From Bacillus sp. CH140a_4T (GTDB taxonomy: Bacteria; Bacillota; Bacilli; Bacillales; Bacillaceae_G): DNA of 64,000 bases. The stretch covers positions 232,649 to 296,648 of the forward strand of contig NZ_WBPF01000019.1 of NCBI RefSeq assembly GCF_008923725.1, in the 5' to 3' direction. Positions 1-7,984 of the stretch are shown one piece after another. The first letter of the stretch is position 1; each line of letters starts with the position of its first letter. The notes below the pieces were generated by a model that was not told the origin of the DNA, ran no database searches, and saw only the letters and a list, made by a program, of their open reading frames with translations. Both the position numbers and the translations under genes were made by a program.

Positions 1-950
1 TTTGCAAACTCTAATCCTTTTAATTGGTCTATATTCTCAGGGTTCGCTCTAAACCCACTATAGTCCAGTTCACCTGTTTGGAATAATTGGAATCCAGTAT
101 CACCTGATGTGATTTTGTAAATAAAGTTTTTGATTTTTGGTTTACCTGCATAATAATTTTCGTTAGCAACAAAGCGTACTTCTTGACCTGGAACATATTT
201 TTCAAATTTATATGGACCCGCTGCAATTGGTTGCCCATATAATGCTTTTAAATAGTCTAAACTTGTATTTTGTTTATAATCTTTTCCATAATAAGCTTTT
301 GATAGCACCGGGCCACCTAAATTCGTTAGCGCCTGTGAATTAACTTTTTCAGTTGTAATTTTAATTGTCTGTGGATCAACAACTTGAATTCCTTCAATAG
401 AAGTTGCTTTTCCTTCTTTATATTCTTTCCCGCCTTTAACAGCATACTGAGCAATATCCAATCCACCTTCATACGCTTTATCATGAAGTAGTGTTAATGT
501 AAATGCTACGTCATCCGCTGTTAAAGGCGATCCATCACTAAATTTTAAATTTTTACGTAAATGGAATGTATATGTTAACTGGTCAGAAGAAATATCCCAT
601 TTTTCTGCAAGATCCGGAATAGGTTTACTTTGTTTGTCTGTTGTTACTAATGACGCAAAAATAACAGACGTTACATTTCCATCCCAACCATTATCTTGGA
701 AATACGGAAGGAAAACTCCCCCTGGCTTAGAAATGGCCGTAATAAAAGTATCTTTTCGTTGATTTGCTTTCTCTGGACTTTTCTTTTTATCTGTAGCTGG
801 AATTGATTCAATCTTAGAGTCTTTTAAATCCTGCTTTTTTACCGGTTCTGTAGAAGCCGTATCCTCCTGTCCCCCACAAGCAGATAACACAAGCGAACTA
901 CTCAGTAATACCGAAAATACACCAGCCCATTTTTTTGTCTTTTTCTTCAT
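1..950 (-). CDS. peptide ABC transporter substrate-binding lipoprotein (3' end outside window)
   Basis: Solute-binding lipoprotein of the OppA/AppA family (SBP_bac_5), expected to capture oligopeptides at the outer face of the membrane for an ABC importer. The minus-strand frame opens with an ATG at 948-950 behind GGTGGGG and stays open to the window edge, so about the first 316 residues are seen. The N-terminus is a lipoprotein signal with lipobox LSACG. Family features such as DGSPLTADDVAFTL and GPYKFEKY follow. It is a clear paralog of the complete protein encoded just right of it, sharing long identical stretches. No permease or ATPase lies beside the pair here, so they may be orphan binding proteins or belong to genes left of the window. 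Confidence 0.9.
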   Translation of the reverse strand, partial: MKKKTKKWAGVFSVLLSSSLVLSACGGQEDTASTEPVKKQDLKDSKIESIPATDKKKSPEKANQRKDTFITAISKPGGVFLPYFQDNGWDGNVTSVIFASLVTTDKQSKPIPDLAEKWDISSDQLTYTFHLRKNLKFSDGSPLTADDVAFTLTLLHDKAYEGGLDIAQYAVKGGKEYKEGKATSIEGIQVVDPQTIKITTEKVNSQALTNLGGPVLSKAYYGKDYKQNTSLDYLKALYGQPIAAGPYKFEKYVPGQEVRFVANENYYAGKPKIKNFIYKITSGDTGFQLFQTGELDYSGFRANPENIDQLKGLEFA

Positions 951-1188
951 TGTCCCCACCCTAACTGTTTAATAGTGATACCCTTTGAACTTATTAGCTT
1001 ATGTATGCCTCCCACAGCATATTTATAGCCAATCGGAAAAGTCGGTTTTAATCGTAAAAAAATAGATGTTTTTGAGGGGTAACAATCCTATTCCGACCTT
1101 TCCGGTAGACTTTATGGTTATTAGCTTATATCGTCAGTTATATTTTGTCAATTCTTTCTAAATAAATATTTTGATAATTTTTTCAAAA

Positions 1189-2892
1189 TTATTGTTCTAT
1201 CTTTAATTTAGGTAAACTTAATAAAATACCGTTATAGTTATCTTCTTGTAACCCTTGAATTCGTGCATTATGTGCGGACACAACTTTGCTATTATTTAAG
1301 AAGATTACAGGCGGGTCTTCGCTTAATTCTTGATATAACTTTTTATAAATTTCTTTTCGCTTTTCAATATCCAACGTTTCTAATGCTTGCTTAGCTAATT
1401 CATCTACTTTTGGATTATAGTATCCATCATAATTTCGTTTACTTGTTGAAACAAACTCTTCAATCGTTCCACTCGGATCATCAATCATTGGCGTAGATAC
1501 CATCGCTAAATCATAATCACCTTTTATCACTTTTGAAATCATCGTATTAAAGTCCATATATTCTGGGTTAAACTCTACACCAAGCTTTTTATAATCTTCT
1601 TTCATCACAGGAATCATTACATCATTTATTTTACTTGCTGATGAGGCAAAATAACTTACTTTCAATTTTTGTCCATCTTTTTCACGAATTCCATCCGAAC
1701 CCGCTTTCCATCCAGCCTCATCCAGTAATTTCTTCGCCTTCTCTAAATTATAATCATATTTATTAATGCCCTCTTCTGTATACGCCCATGAAACTGGCGT
1801 AATCGGTACATTAACGAGTGACGCATATCCTTGGAAATACGTATCAATAACCTTTTGACGCTCTAATCCGTAAATAAATGCTTGGCGGACACGTTTATCT
1901 TTAAAGTATGGCTTCTTATAATTCATTTTAATGTAGCCATAAGAGCTTCCTGTATACACATTAATATTAGCAAAACCCAAATCTTTTAATTGTTCAATCG
2001 TCTCCACGTTTGTCGTAAAACCATCATAATCTACTTCTCCTGCTTGAAATTGTTGTAGCTTCGTATCACCTTTTGTAATTTTATAAATAAAATGCTCAAT
2101 CTTCGGTTTTCCTTCAAAATAATTTTCATTTGCTACAAATCGAACTTCTTGACCAGGAATATATTTATCTAACTTATAAGCTCCTGCTCCCACCGGCTTC
2201 CCATACAACTCTTTTAAATACTCCAAGTGTCCTTGTTTATACTCTTTCCCGTAATAAGCTTTAGATATAACTTCTCCACCGATTAATGATAATGTTTGAG
2301 CATTTACCTTTTCAGTCGTAATCGTAATTGTTTTCGGATCAATGACTTGAATCCCCTCAATAGAATTTGCTTTTCCTTCTTTATATGCTTGCCCACCTTT
2401 TATTACTGTTTGGCTTATATCAGTCGCACCACTATAAGTAGGATCATGTAATAACGTTAACGTAAATGCTACATCCTCCGCAGTTAACGGTGAACCATCA
2501 CTAAACTTTAAATCATCTTTCAAATGGAACGTATATGTAAGCTGATCCTCCGAAATATCCCACTTCTTCGCCAAAATAGGAATTGGTTTCCCTTCCTTAT
2601 CTAGTCCAACAAGAGGCGCAAATATAGCTTGCGTTATATTACCATCCCATCCATTCTCCATAAAGTGCGGAAGGAATATCCCTCCAGGACTCGGCATTCC
2701 AACTACAAAAGTATCTTTTCTTTCATTTACTTTTGTAGGATTTTTTGATTTGTCACTTGCCTTAATAAATTCATCTTTTACTTTTGGTACGTTCCCCGCT
2801 TCATTTGTACTTGCTTCCTCTTGACCACATCCGGCTAGTAACACTGATACACTAAGAAATGTAGCAAGTACTCCTTTAAAAGCATTTTTCAT
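1189..2892 (-). CDS. peptide ABC transporter substrate-binding lipoprotein
   Basis: Complete 567-residue OppA/AppA-type peptide-binding lipoprotein. The signal peptide ends in lipobox LLAGCG, giving a lipid-anchored extracellular binding protein. The SBP_bac_5 core includes DGSPLTAEDVAFTL and GAYKLDKYIPGQEVRFV. The start follows GGTGAGAG. It shares the order and most sequence of the preceding partial protein, so the two arose by tandem duplication. The 238-base gap between them has no obvious terminator, so co-transcription is possible. The ligand cannot be told from sequence. Confidence 0.92.
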   Translation of the reverse strand: MKNAFKGVLATFLSVSVLLAGCGQEEASTNEAGNVPKVKDEFIKASDKSKNPTKVNERKDTFVVGMPSPGGIFLPHFMENGWDGNITQAIFAPLVGLDKEGKPIPILAKKWDISEDQLTYTFHLKDDLKFSDGSPLTAEDVAFTLTLLHDPTYSGATDISQTVIKGGQAYKEGKANSIEGIQVIDPKTITITTEKVNAQTLSLIGGEVISKAYYGKEYKQGHLEYLKELYGKPVGAGAYKLDKYIPGQEVRFVANENYFEGKPKIEHFIYKITKGDTKLQQFQAGEVDYDGFTTNVETIEQLKDLGFANINVYTGSSYGYIKMNYKKPYFKDKRVRQAFIYGLERQKVIDTYFQGYASLVNVPITPVSWAYTEEGINKYDYNLEKAKKLLDEAGWKAGSDGIREKDGQKLKVSYFASSASKINDVMIPVMKEDYKKLGVEFNPEYMDFNTMISKVIKGDYDLAMVSTPMIDDPSGTIEEFVSTSKRNYDGYYNPKVDELAKQALETLDIEKRKEIYKKLYQELSEDPPVIFLNNSKVVSAHNARIQGLQEDNYNGILLSLPKLKIEQ

Positions 2893-3129
2893 CGCACTCT
2901 CACCTTTACCTTCCTGATTTTTAACAATGTAGGAACATAGACCTCATTCCTGTAACTATCTTTATTTTTCCTATAAAAATAGTATGAATTAATTTCAAGA
3001 TTATTCCTTTCCTTTAAACATGTCAATCGTTCTCTTTTATTTCGTATTAAAAAATTAAAAATTCACTTCTATTCGTTCGGTATGAAACATAGAATACTAA
3101 TAACCAATTACCAAAAAGGGGGCGAAAAC

Positions 3130-3327
3130 ATGGACAACCTATTCCAATACGTCCTGCACTACGTATTATTAACAATTATGATAGTCGGGGCTCTATTACT
3201 ATTCCCATTCTTCCCAAAGTTCGTCCTCTTTTTAGCTTTTTTTATTATGCTCGGGATCGCTATTATCATTTCAACAAGGGAAGATACCACACAAAAAGAA
3301 AGCAGAGTTCAGCGTGTAAAGCTGTAA
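3130..3327 (+). CDS. small two-helix membrane protein (hypothetical)
   Basis: A 65-residue protein starting MDNLFQYV. The ATG at 3130 was chosen because AAAAAGGGGGCG sits just upstream; an in-frame ATG at 3082 lacks a comparable site. Two hydrophobic segments cover about residues 8-28 and 29-46, followed by a charged tail rich in Lys, Arg and Glu. The stop codon lies inside the stem of an intrinsic terminator, so this is a monocistronic transcript. I do not recognise the family, and no function is assigned. Confidence 0.7.
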   Translation: MDNLFQYVLHYVLLTIMIVGALLLFPFFPKFVLFLAFFIMLGIAIIISTREDTTQKESRVQRVKL

Positions 3328-3339
3328 CTCTGTTTTTTT
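3303..3339 (+). terminator. intrinsic terminator of the 65-residue membrane protein gene
   Basis: Stem CAGAGTTCAGC paired with GCTG(T)AACTCTG, followed by seven T. The stem overlaps the stop codon of the upstream gene. Confidence 0.85.
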
Positions 3340-3468
3340 GTTTTCAATCATGGTTCGCTGTTTCACATACTTATGTCTCGGGAAATAAGTAACCGATCCA
3401 AAAAGCTCCTAATATCATTTATGTTTTACAATCTATGCAAATTACGGAACAAAGATGTATCAAATTAC

Positions 3469-3484
3469 TGTTTCACGTGAAACA
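3469..3484. other. parS chromosome-partition site
   Basis: TGTTTCACGTGAAACA is a perfect 16-bp palindrome and matches the Bacillus parS consensus TGTTNCACGTGAAACA bound by ParB (Spo0J). It lies between converging genes, outside coding sequence. Such sites cluster around the replication origin, where ParB-CTP spreads from them and SMC is loaded. Confidence 0.9.
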
Positions 3485-3521
3485 CAATTTTCATTTTTCT
3501 CTTAAAGTAAAATATCAATAT

Positions 3522-3562
3522 AAAAAAGCGAATTCCTTCAGCAAAACTGAAAGGAATTCGCT
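3522..3562 (-). terminator. terminator of the ABC-F gene
   Basis: GCGAATTCCTTTCAG and CTGAAGGAATTCGC pair with one bulge around a short loop; read on the minus strand a run of T follows (A run at 3522-3527). Confidence 0.85.
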
Positions 3563-3571
3563 TTCTACTTT

Positions 3572-5452
3572 TTACTCCGCTATATTCTCTAACTCATTAT
3601 ACAACTCCGCTCGTAACAACTCTTTCTTCGTTTTTTCTTCATACAATTGTTCAAGCATTTCAGCATCAACTACATGTTCCATCTTACACTCAAGCGTATA
3701 GATATCTTCTTCTACATGCATTAACTCTGTTTCAATCTCCACAACATTCCTAACTTCTTTCTTTTTTATAGGAGCTGTTTCAATCCTTTTTCTTCCTTGG
3801 CGTTGCTGCTTTATTGCTTGTGTCTCAAGTTTTTCTTCCCACTTTTGACGCGCCCATGCATAGTTCCCTGCAAACTCAAATAATTTACGATCATCAATCC
3901 AATACGTCTTTTCAAATAACTTATTTAAAAAATAACGATCATGTGAAACAGCTAGAATCGTCCCATTATATTGCTCAAGAGCTTCCTCTAAAACTTCCCT
4001 TGATTCAATGTCGAGATGGTTTGTCGGCTCATCTAAAATTAAAAAATTGATATCTTGATACATAAGTTGCGCAAGCCTTAATCTCATTTTTTCTCCACCA
4101 CTCAGTTGCGTTACTTTCTTAAACACCCCTGGACCATAAAATAAAAACTTAGCTAATATATGTCTCGCTTCTCCCTCTGTTACAGCTACATATTCCCTGA
4201 AAGCTTCTAATACATTACTCTTCACATTTCCGTACGCATGCTGTGATAAATAACCGATTTTCACACTGCTACCAATTCGAATTTCACCAGCGTCTGGTTC
4301 TATTTCTTCTAATAATAATTTTAGTAGCGTTGTCTTTCCTGTACCATTACGACCGACAATCGCCGCACGCTCTTGAAAACGAACATGTAAATTCGCTTCG
4401 TTAAATAAAGGATGGTCAGCAAACCCTTTACTCACTTCTTTCATTACAACAACATCTTTCCCACTTCTCTCTTGCCCTTCAAACTGAAGTCCCATTTGTT
4501 TTCGTTCTAAAATAGGTTTCTTTAGTTTCTCCATACGTTCCAGTGCGCGTTCCATACTTCTCGCTCTCTTATGCAATCCTTCATTCGGAGGATTCGCCTG
4601 ATTTGCCCATTCACGTAGTCGCTTAATTGCTTCTTTCATTTTCTTTATTTTCTTTTGCTGTTCTTGATAAGCCTGGAACTCCTGAAGCAACCGTTCTTCC
4701 TTTTCCTCAACAAACTGAGAATAGTTTGTATGATACACGTGAATCTCTCCATCTTCTAAATCAAAAATCTTCGTTACAACTTCATCAAGGAAATAACGAT
4801 CATGTGAAATGACCATAACCGTTCCATTGTATTCTTTTAAAAATTGCTCTAGCCATTCTACGGCGAATAAATCTAAATGATTGGTTGGTTCATCTAATAA
4901 AAGTAAATCTGGTTTCTGCAATAGCATGTATGCAAGGCTTACCTTTGTTTGTTCCCCACCACTTAACTCCAGAAATAATCGAGGAAATAGTTCTGTCACC
5001 TGTAGACCATTTGCTACCTTCATCAAATTCGCTTCTATTTCATAACCACCAAGGAACGCAAACTTTTCTTGAATTACTCCGTATCTCTCCATTAATTTTT
5101 GTAAAGCAGACGGTTCTCGTTCTTCCGCCATATTTTTTTCTAAAGTACGCATTTCTCTTTCTAATTCCTTTTCTGCTTTAAAAGCCGAACTCAGTACATC
5201 ATATACAGTCATATCCTCATCAAATTTCGGAATTTGTACCACATGACCAATACGTGTACCTTTCTTCATATGAATGGCTCCTGCATCTAAACTTTCCATT
5301 CCAGTTAGAAGCTGAAAGATTGTTGTCTTCCCACTACCGTTACGACCAACTAATCCAACACGTTCACCATTCTTTATTTCAAGCGATATATTTTCAAATA
5401 TGATGTTTCCACCAAAAGATTTCGTTACATTATTTACACTACAAATTGTCAT
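3572..5452 (-). CDS. ABC-F family ATPase (ribosome-associated, possible antibiotic-resistance factor)
   Basis: A 626-residue ABC-F protein: two ATP-binding cassettes on one chain and no membrane segments. Cassette 1 has GRNGSGKTT, LSGGEQ and LLLLDEPTNHLD. Cassette 2 has GRNGTGKTT, LSGGEK and FLILDEPTNHLD. Between them is a charged helical linker (about residues 240-320), the part that reaches into the ribosome in this family. A long charged coiled-coil tail follows cassette 2. The start at 5452 follows AAAGGAGT; an upstream in-frame ATG at 5515 lies inside a hairpin. ABC-F proteins act on translating ribosomes, and several protect them from lincosamides, pleuromutilins or macrolides. The attenuator-like leader supports a drug-inducible member, but housekeeping roles are possible. 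Confidence 0.88.
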   Translation of the reverse strand: MTICSVNNVTKSFGGNIIFENISLEIKNGERVGLVGRNGSGKTTIFQLLTGMESLDAGAIHMKKGTRIGHVVQIPKFDEDMTVYDVLSSAFKAEKELEREMRTLEKNMAEEREPSALQKLMERYGVIQEKFAFLGGYEIEANLMKVANGLQVTELFPRLFLELSGGEQTKVSLAYMLLQKPDLLLLDEPTNHLDLFAVEWLEQFLKEYNGTVMVISHDRYFLDEVVTKIFDLEDGEIHVYHTNYSQFVEEKEERLLQEFQAYQEQQKKIKKMKEAIKRLREWANQANPPNEGLHKRARSMERALERMEKLKKPILERKQMGLQFEGQERSGKDVVVMKEVSKGFADHPLFNEANLHVRFQERAAIVGRNGTGKTTLLKLLLEEIEPDAGEIRIGSSVKIGYLSQHAYGNVKSNVLEAFREYVAVTEGEARHILAKFLFYGPGVFKKVTQLSGGEKMRLRLAQLMYQDINFLILDEPTNHLDIESREVLEEALEQYNGTILAVSHDRYFLNKLFEKTYWIDDRKLFEFAGNYAWARQKWEEKLETQAIKQQRQGRKRIETAPIKKKEVRNVVEIETELMHVEEDIYTLECKMEHVVDAEMLEQLYEEKTKKELLRAELYNELENIAE

Positions 5453-5576
5453 TTTCCGTACTCCTTTCAATATAAAAAACCATGGGAAAGAAACATTCCC
5501 CATGGTTTTCGACATAGAAAAAGGAAGCCAAATAGCTCCCTTTTCACACGTTTATTAAAAATGGGTGAAGAGATTT
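5453..5576 (-). promoter_or_regulatory. attenuator-like leader of the ABC-F gene (two terminator hairpins)
   Basis: Two terminator-like hairpins lie in series between a short upstream reading frame and the ABC-F start. Hairpin 1 (5518-5545) pairs AAAAGGGAGC with GCTTCCTTTTT. Hairpin 2 (5474-5509) pairs AACCATGGGGAA with TTTCCCATGGTT and is followed by six T. A -10 TATAAT (complement of 5754-5759) lies upstream of the short frame. The layout resembles ribosome-mediated attenuation of ABC-F and erm genes. A UCCUUUUUU stretch near the end of the short frame (about 5605-5619) could pair with the first arm of hairpin 1. Regulation is inferred. Confidence 0.6.
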
Positions 5577-5711
5577 CTATCGTTCAATAGCTACTATGCA
5601 ATTGTTAAAAAAGGACAGACGTATCCCGTTAACAACTACATCATGAAAAATCGCACGACAAAAATAGATATAATCTAAAAATTTGGCACGCGCAGCTAAA
5701 GAACGTTTCAT
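5577..5711 (-). CDS. putative 44-residue leader peptide of the ABC-F gene
   Basis: Short frame beginning MKRSLAARAKFLDYIYF and ending in VAIER, preceded by AAAGAGGTGAATGAG. It ends about 30 bases before the first terminator hairpin of the ABC-F leader and begins about 35 bases after a candidate TATAAT -10. The position suggests a sensor of drug-stalled ribosomes. A free-standing small basic protein cannot be excluded. No domain was recognised. Confidence 0.5.
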   Translation of the reverse strand: MKRSLAARAKFLDYIYFCRAIFHDVVVNGIRLSFFNNCIVAIER

Positions 5712-5839
5712 CTCATTCACCTCTTTCGTACGGAATTTAATACTTACTTCTTTATTATACTTTCCCATTTCATGTTTGAATAGTCATTTTTCTGAAAATA
5801 ATGAAGATAGACTAAACATTTCAATAAGTGACATCAAAT

Positions 5840-5904
5840 CTTACAAAACTGTTATGTTCACGTAATAGAAAGCGATAGTACGAAAAGATGCCTCCCTATA
5901 CAAT
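5840..5904 (+). promoter_or_regulatory. BceR-like promoter element, copy 1
   Basis: CTTACA-AAAC-TGTTA (imperfect palindrome), a second half-site CGTAA, then CGATAGT ending 40 bases from the first C, then 19 bases and a TACAAT -10 (5899-5904). The architecture equals the other seven copies in this window. It directly precedes three tiny genes. Confidence 0.65.
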
Positions 5905-5945
5905 AAAGATGTAAACAAGAGCGACAACAAAAGGAGGAAACAAAC

Positions 5946-6026
5946 ATGATGAAAGAAATCGTAAAAGCAATCTTTGAGGTATTAGTGAACGGACAAGCAG
6001 TTGTAAAAGAACTAAACGAACTATAA
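5946..6026 (+). CDS. micropeptide, DAKAV family (26 residues)
   Basis: Starts MMKEIVKAIFEVLVNGQAV behind AAAGGAGG. It aligns without gaps over 18 columns with the next peptide and with three 33-residue peptides at 14385, 15496 and 18032. The shared pattern is hydrophobic helix, then (V/I)(D/N)(A/G)(K/Q)AV, ending at LN. The helix is amphipathic. First gene of a three-gene micro-operon under the copy 1 element. Function unknown; the small size and amphipathic character resemble membrane-active peptides. Confidence 0.7.
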   Translation: MMKEIVKAIFEVLVNGQAVVKELNEL

Positions 6027-6042
6027 AAAGGAGTGAAAGAAT

Positions 6043-6120
6043 ATGATGAACATGGTAAAAATGATTTTACACGCTCTAGTTGATGCAAAAGCAGTTAGCC
6101 AAGAATTAAACCAACAATAA
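6043..6120 (+). CDS. micropeptide, DAKAV family (25 residues)
   Basis: Reads MMNMVKMILHALVDAKAV and ends SQELNQQ, behind AAAAGGAG. Homologous to the preceding 26-residue peptide and to the 33-residue peptides further right, with which it shares the exact string DAKAV. Only 16 bases separate it from the preceding stop, so the genes are co-transcribed. Function unknown. Confidence 0.72.
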   Translation: MMNMVKMILHALVDAKAVSQELNQQ

Positions 6121-6137
6121 AAAAGGGGTCCATGAAT

Positions 6138-6260
6138 ATGAAGAAAGCCATTATTGTAATCGCCAGTACAGCAATTGCCTTATACACAATAAAAAATAGA
6201 AAAAAGAAGCAAAATAAAAACGATCTATATTATCCATACACATTATTAAAGAAAAAGTAA
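6138..6260 (+). CDS. small membrane peptide with basic tail (40 residues)
   Basis: Starts MKKAIIVIASTAIALYTIKN: one hydrophobic helix (residues 4-18), then a strongly basic tail with NRKKKQNKN and a YYPY motif. Probably inserted in the membrane with the tail in the cytoplasm. The ATG at 6138 was preferred to one at 6132 for its spacing from AAAAAGGGG. Third gene of the micro-operon; a terminator follows directly. Family not recognised. Confidence 0.65.
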   Translation: MKKAIIVIASTAIALYTIKNRKKKQNKNDLYYPYTLLKKK

Positions 6261-6303
6261 AAGACAAGGTACCCTATCTTAATGAGGATATCTTGTCTTT
6301 TAT
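6261..6303 (+). terminator. terminator of the three-peptide micro-operon
   Basis: AAGACAAG pairs with CTTGTCTT, with TATC and GATA continuing the stem inward; TTATTTTT follows. Confidence 0.75.
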
Positions 6304-6394
6304 TTTTCCTATTCCCTTTAAAGGATTTTCTTCTCCTTTTCCCGAATGTATTAAGCGGGATTTTTACACATATTTTAAAGGGGCATATATACAA

Positions 6395-7183
6395 ATGGAT
6401 ACACAACAACTATACTTTTTAAACGATATCGGCAAACAAAAACCAGAAAGCATTCGAAATAGAAGCGCTGCATGTCCTTTTTGTGACAGAGAAAATTTGA
6501 CGGATATTTTAGCAAATGAAGACTCAATTATTTGGCTAAAAAACAAATTTCCTACATTAAAAGATACACTTCAAACAGTGCTAATCGAAACAGATAATTG
6601 TGAAGACCATATTGCGACATATACAGAAGAACATATGAGATCGCTAATTCGTTTCTCCATTCAACATTGGTTAGACTTACAGAAAAATGAAGAATTCACA
6701 TCTGTGATTTTATACAAAAATCATGGTCCATTCTCAGGCGGGAGTTTGCATCATGCACACATGCAGATTATCGGAATGAAATATGTAGACTATCTCGGTA
6801 ACGTAGAACCGGACAACTTCCGAGGAGTCATTGTACAAAAAAACGAACGCATTGAACTCAATATTTCAGATCGTCCTATTATCGGTTTTACTGAATTTAA
6901 TATCATCATTGAAGATGTTAAATTCATAGATGAACTAGCAAATTATATTCAGCAAACTGTACGTTACATACTGACAGATTTCCATAAAGGATGTAGTAGT
7001 TATAACTTATTCTTCTATTACTTAAATGGAAAAATCATTTGTAAAGTTGTTCCTAGGTTTGTCGTTTCACCATTGTATGTAGGATATAAAATACCGCAAG
7101 TTTCTACAAAACTAGAAGACGTGAAAATACAACTAGCGGCGTATTTCACAAAACAAGACGACGCAATTAGCCACAAAAAATAG
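6395..7183 (+). CDS. DUF4931 / GalT-like HIT superfamily protein
   Basis: A 262-residue cytosolic protein starting MDTQQLYFL. The ATG at 6395 has AAAGGGG upstream; an in-frame ATG at 6293 lies inside the preceding terminator. It carries CPFC near residues 27-30 and GGSLHHAHMQ near residues 110-119. This recalls the metal ligands and His-rich active-site motif of galactose-1-phosphate uridylyltransferase and the HIT fold, where a histidine attacks a nucleotide phosphate. DUF4931 is the closest family I recognise. The substrate is unknown and no galactose gene is nearby. Confidence 0.75.
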   Translation: MDTQQLYFLNDIGKQKPESIRNRSAACPFCDRENLTDILANEDSIIWLKNKFPTLKDTLQTVLIETDNCEDHIATYTEEHMRSLIRFSIQHWLDLQKNEEFTSVILYKNHGPFSGGSLHHAHMQIIGMKYVDYLGNVEPDNFRGVIVQKNERIELNISDRPIIGFTEFNIIIEDVKFIDELANYIQQTVRYILTDFHKGCSSYNLFFYYLNGKIICKVVPRFVVSPLYVGYKIPQVSTKLEDVKIQLAAYFTKQDDAISHKK

Positions 7184-7211
7184 AGTAGGTATAGAAAACC
7201 TACTCTTTTAT
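7181..7211. terminator. bidirectional terminator between converging genes
   Basis: AGAGTAGG and CCTACTCT pair around a short loop, with T-rich tails on both strands. It serves the DUF4931 gene (+) and the transglycosylase-like gene (-). Confidence 0.8.
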
Positions 7212-7733
7212 TACACCTTTATTTCGATAGTACACATCTTCTAATCCGATGTTATACTTCATGTTATTATCCGTCCACTCTGGACCCAGGTTACCTGGCC
7301 ATCCAGATGTATTTGCTACATATTTTAGTAATGCAAAATCCGTCAAACCTTTCTGCACCCCGCGCTTATACCCTTTCATTAAATGCGGCATTGCAATTTG
7401 CGCATTTGTGCGCGGATCTTTCAACTCTTCATCAGTTAAATGATCTGGTGCAAGTCCACCACCACGGTGCAATTGAAACAATCCGAATGAAGTTCCGTTA
7501 TCTCCAACACTTCTTGGATTTAACCGGCTTTCATGTTCGGCAATTGTAAGAGGTATCCATTCTGGAAGATTGACTTTCTTTGCTTCCTCTATAATAATTT
7601 GTTTCATCTGTTTTGCTTCTTCTGAGTCAACATAGCTTGTCTCATTCACTAACTTGCCCATTCCTTCAGACTTTCCTTGGAAATATAAGTACACCCCAAG
7701 AACAACTAAAAACCCTACAAAGAATTTCTTCAC
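7200..7733 (-). CDS. lytic transglycosylase-like (SLT fold) membrane-anchored protein
   Basis: About 177 residues from a GTG at 7733 behind AAAGAGG; an ATG at 7799 would add 22 polar residues. One N-terminal hydrophobic helix (FFVGFLVVLGVYLYF) acts as anchor or signal. The outer part has IAEHESRLNP, with the likely catalytic Glu of a lysozyme/SLT fold, then GTSFGLFQLH, the second SLT hallmark. Predicted to cleave peptidoglycan glycan strands outside the membrane. It stands alone and converges on the DUF4931 gene. Confidence 0.8.
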   Translation of the reverse strand: MKKFFVGFLVVLGVYLYFQGKSEGMGKLVNETSYVDSEEAKQMKQIIIEEAKKVNLPEWIPLTIAEHESRLNPRSVGDNGTSFGLFQLHRGGGLAPDHLTDEELKDPRTNAQIAMPHLMKGYKRGVQKGLTDFALLKYVANTSGWPGNLGPEWTDNNMKYNIGLEDVYYRNKGVIKE

Positions 7734-7984
7734 TACCACTACCTCTTTCTCCGCTGAAATTTGTCCCCTTTCAGCCTTCTTCCCTTTACAATTACCCACA
7801 TTCTATCATTCTCTTACCCTTTTATCATAGCAAATAACTATGTATATTATCATCATGCTTTAGACCGATTTTGTGAAAAAACAGCTGGTAAATACGTGCA
7901 AAAATGTAGCTTTCATAGACTGAAACGCTTTTTTTGTATATAATTGTAAATTGAATTCTAAATATAAACTAGGAGAATAATAAT

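Noticed and set aside
3435-3701. Plus-strand frame crossing parS and the end of the ABC-F gene
   Set aside because: It runs through a terminator hairpin and antisense to the ABC-F coding region, with no ribosome binding site.
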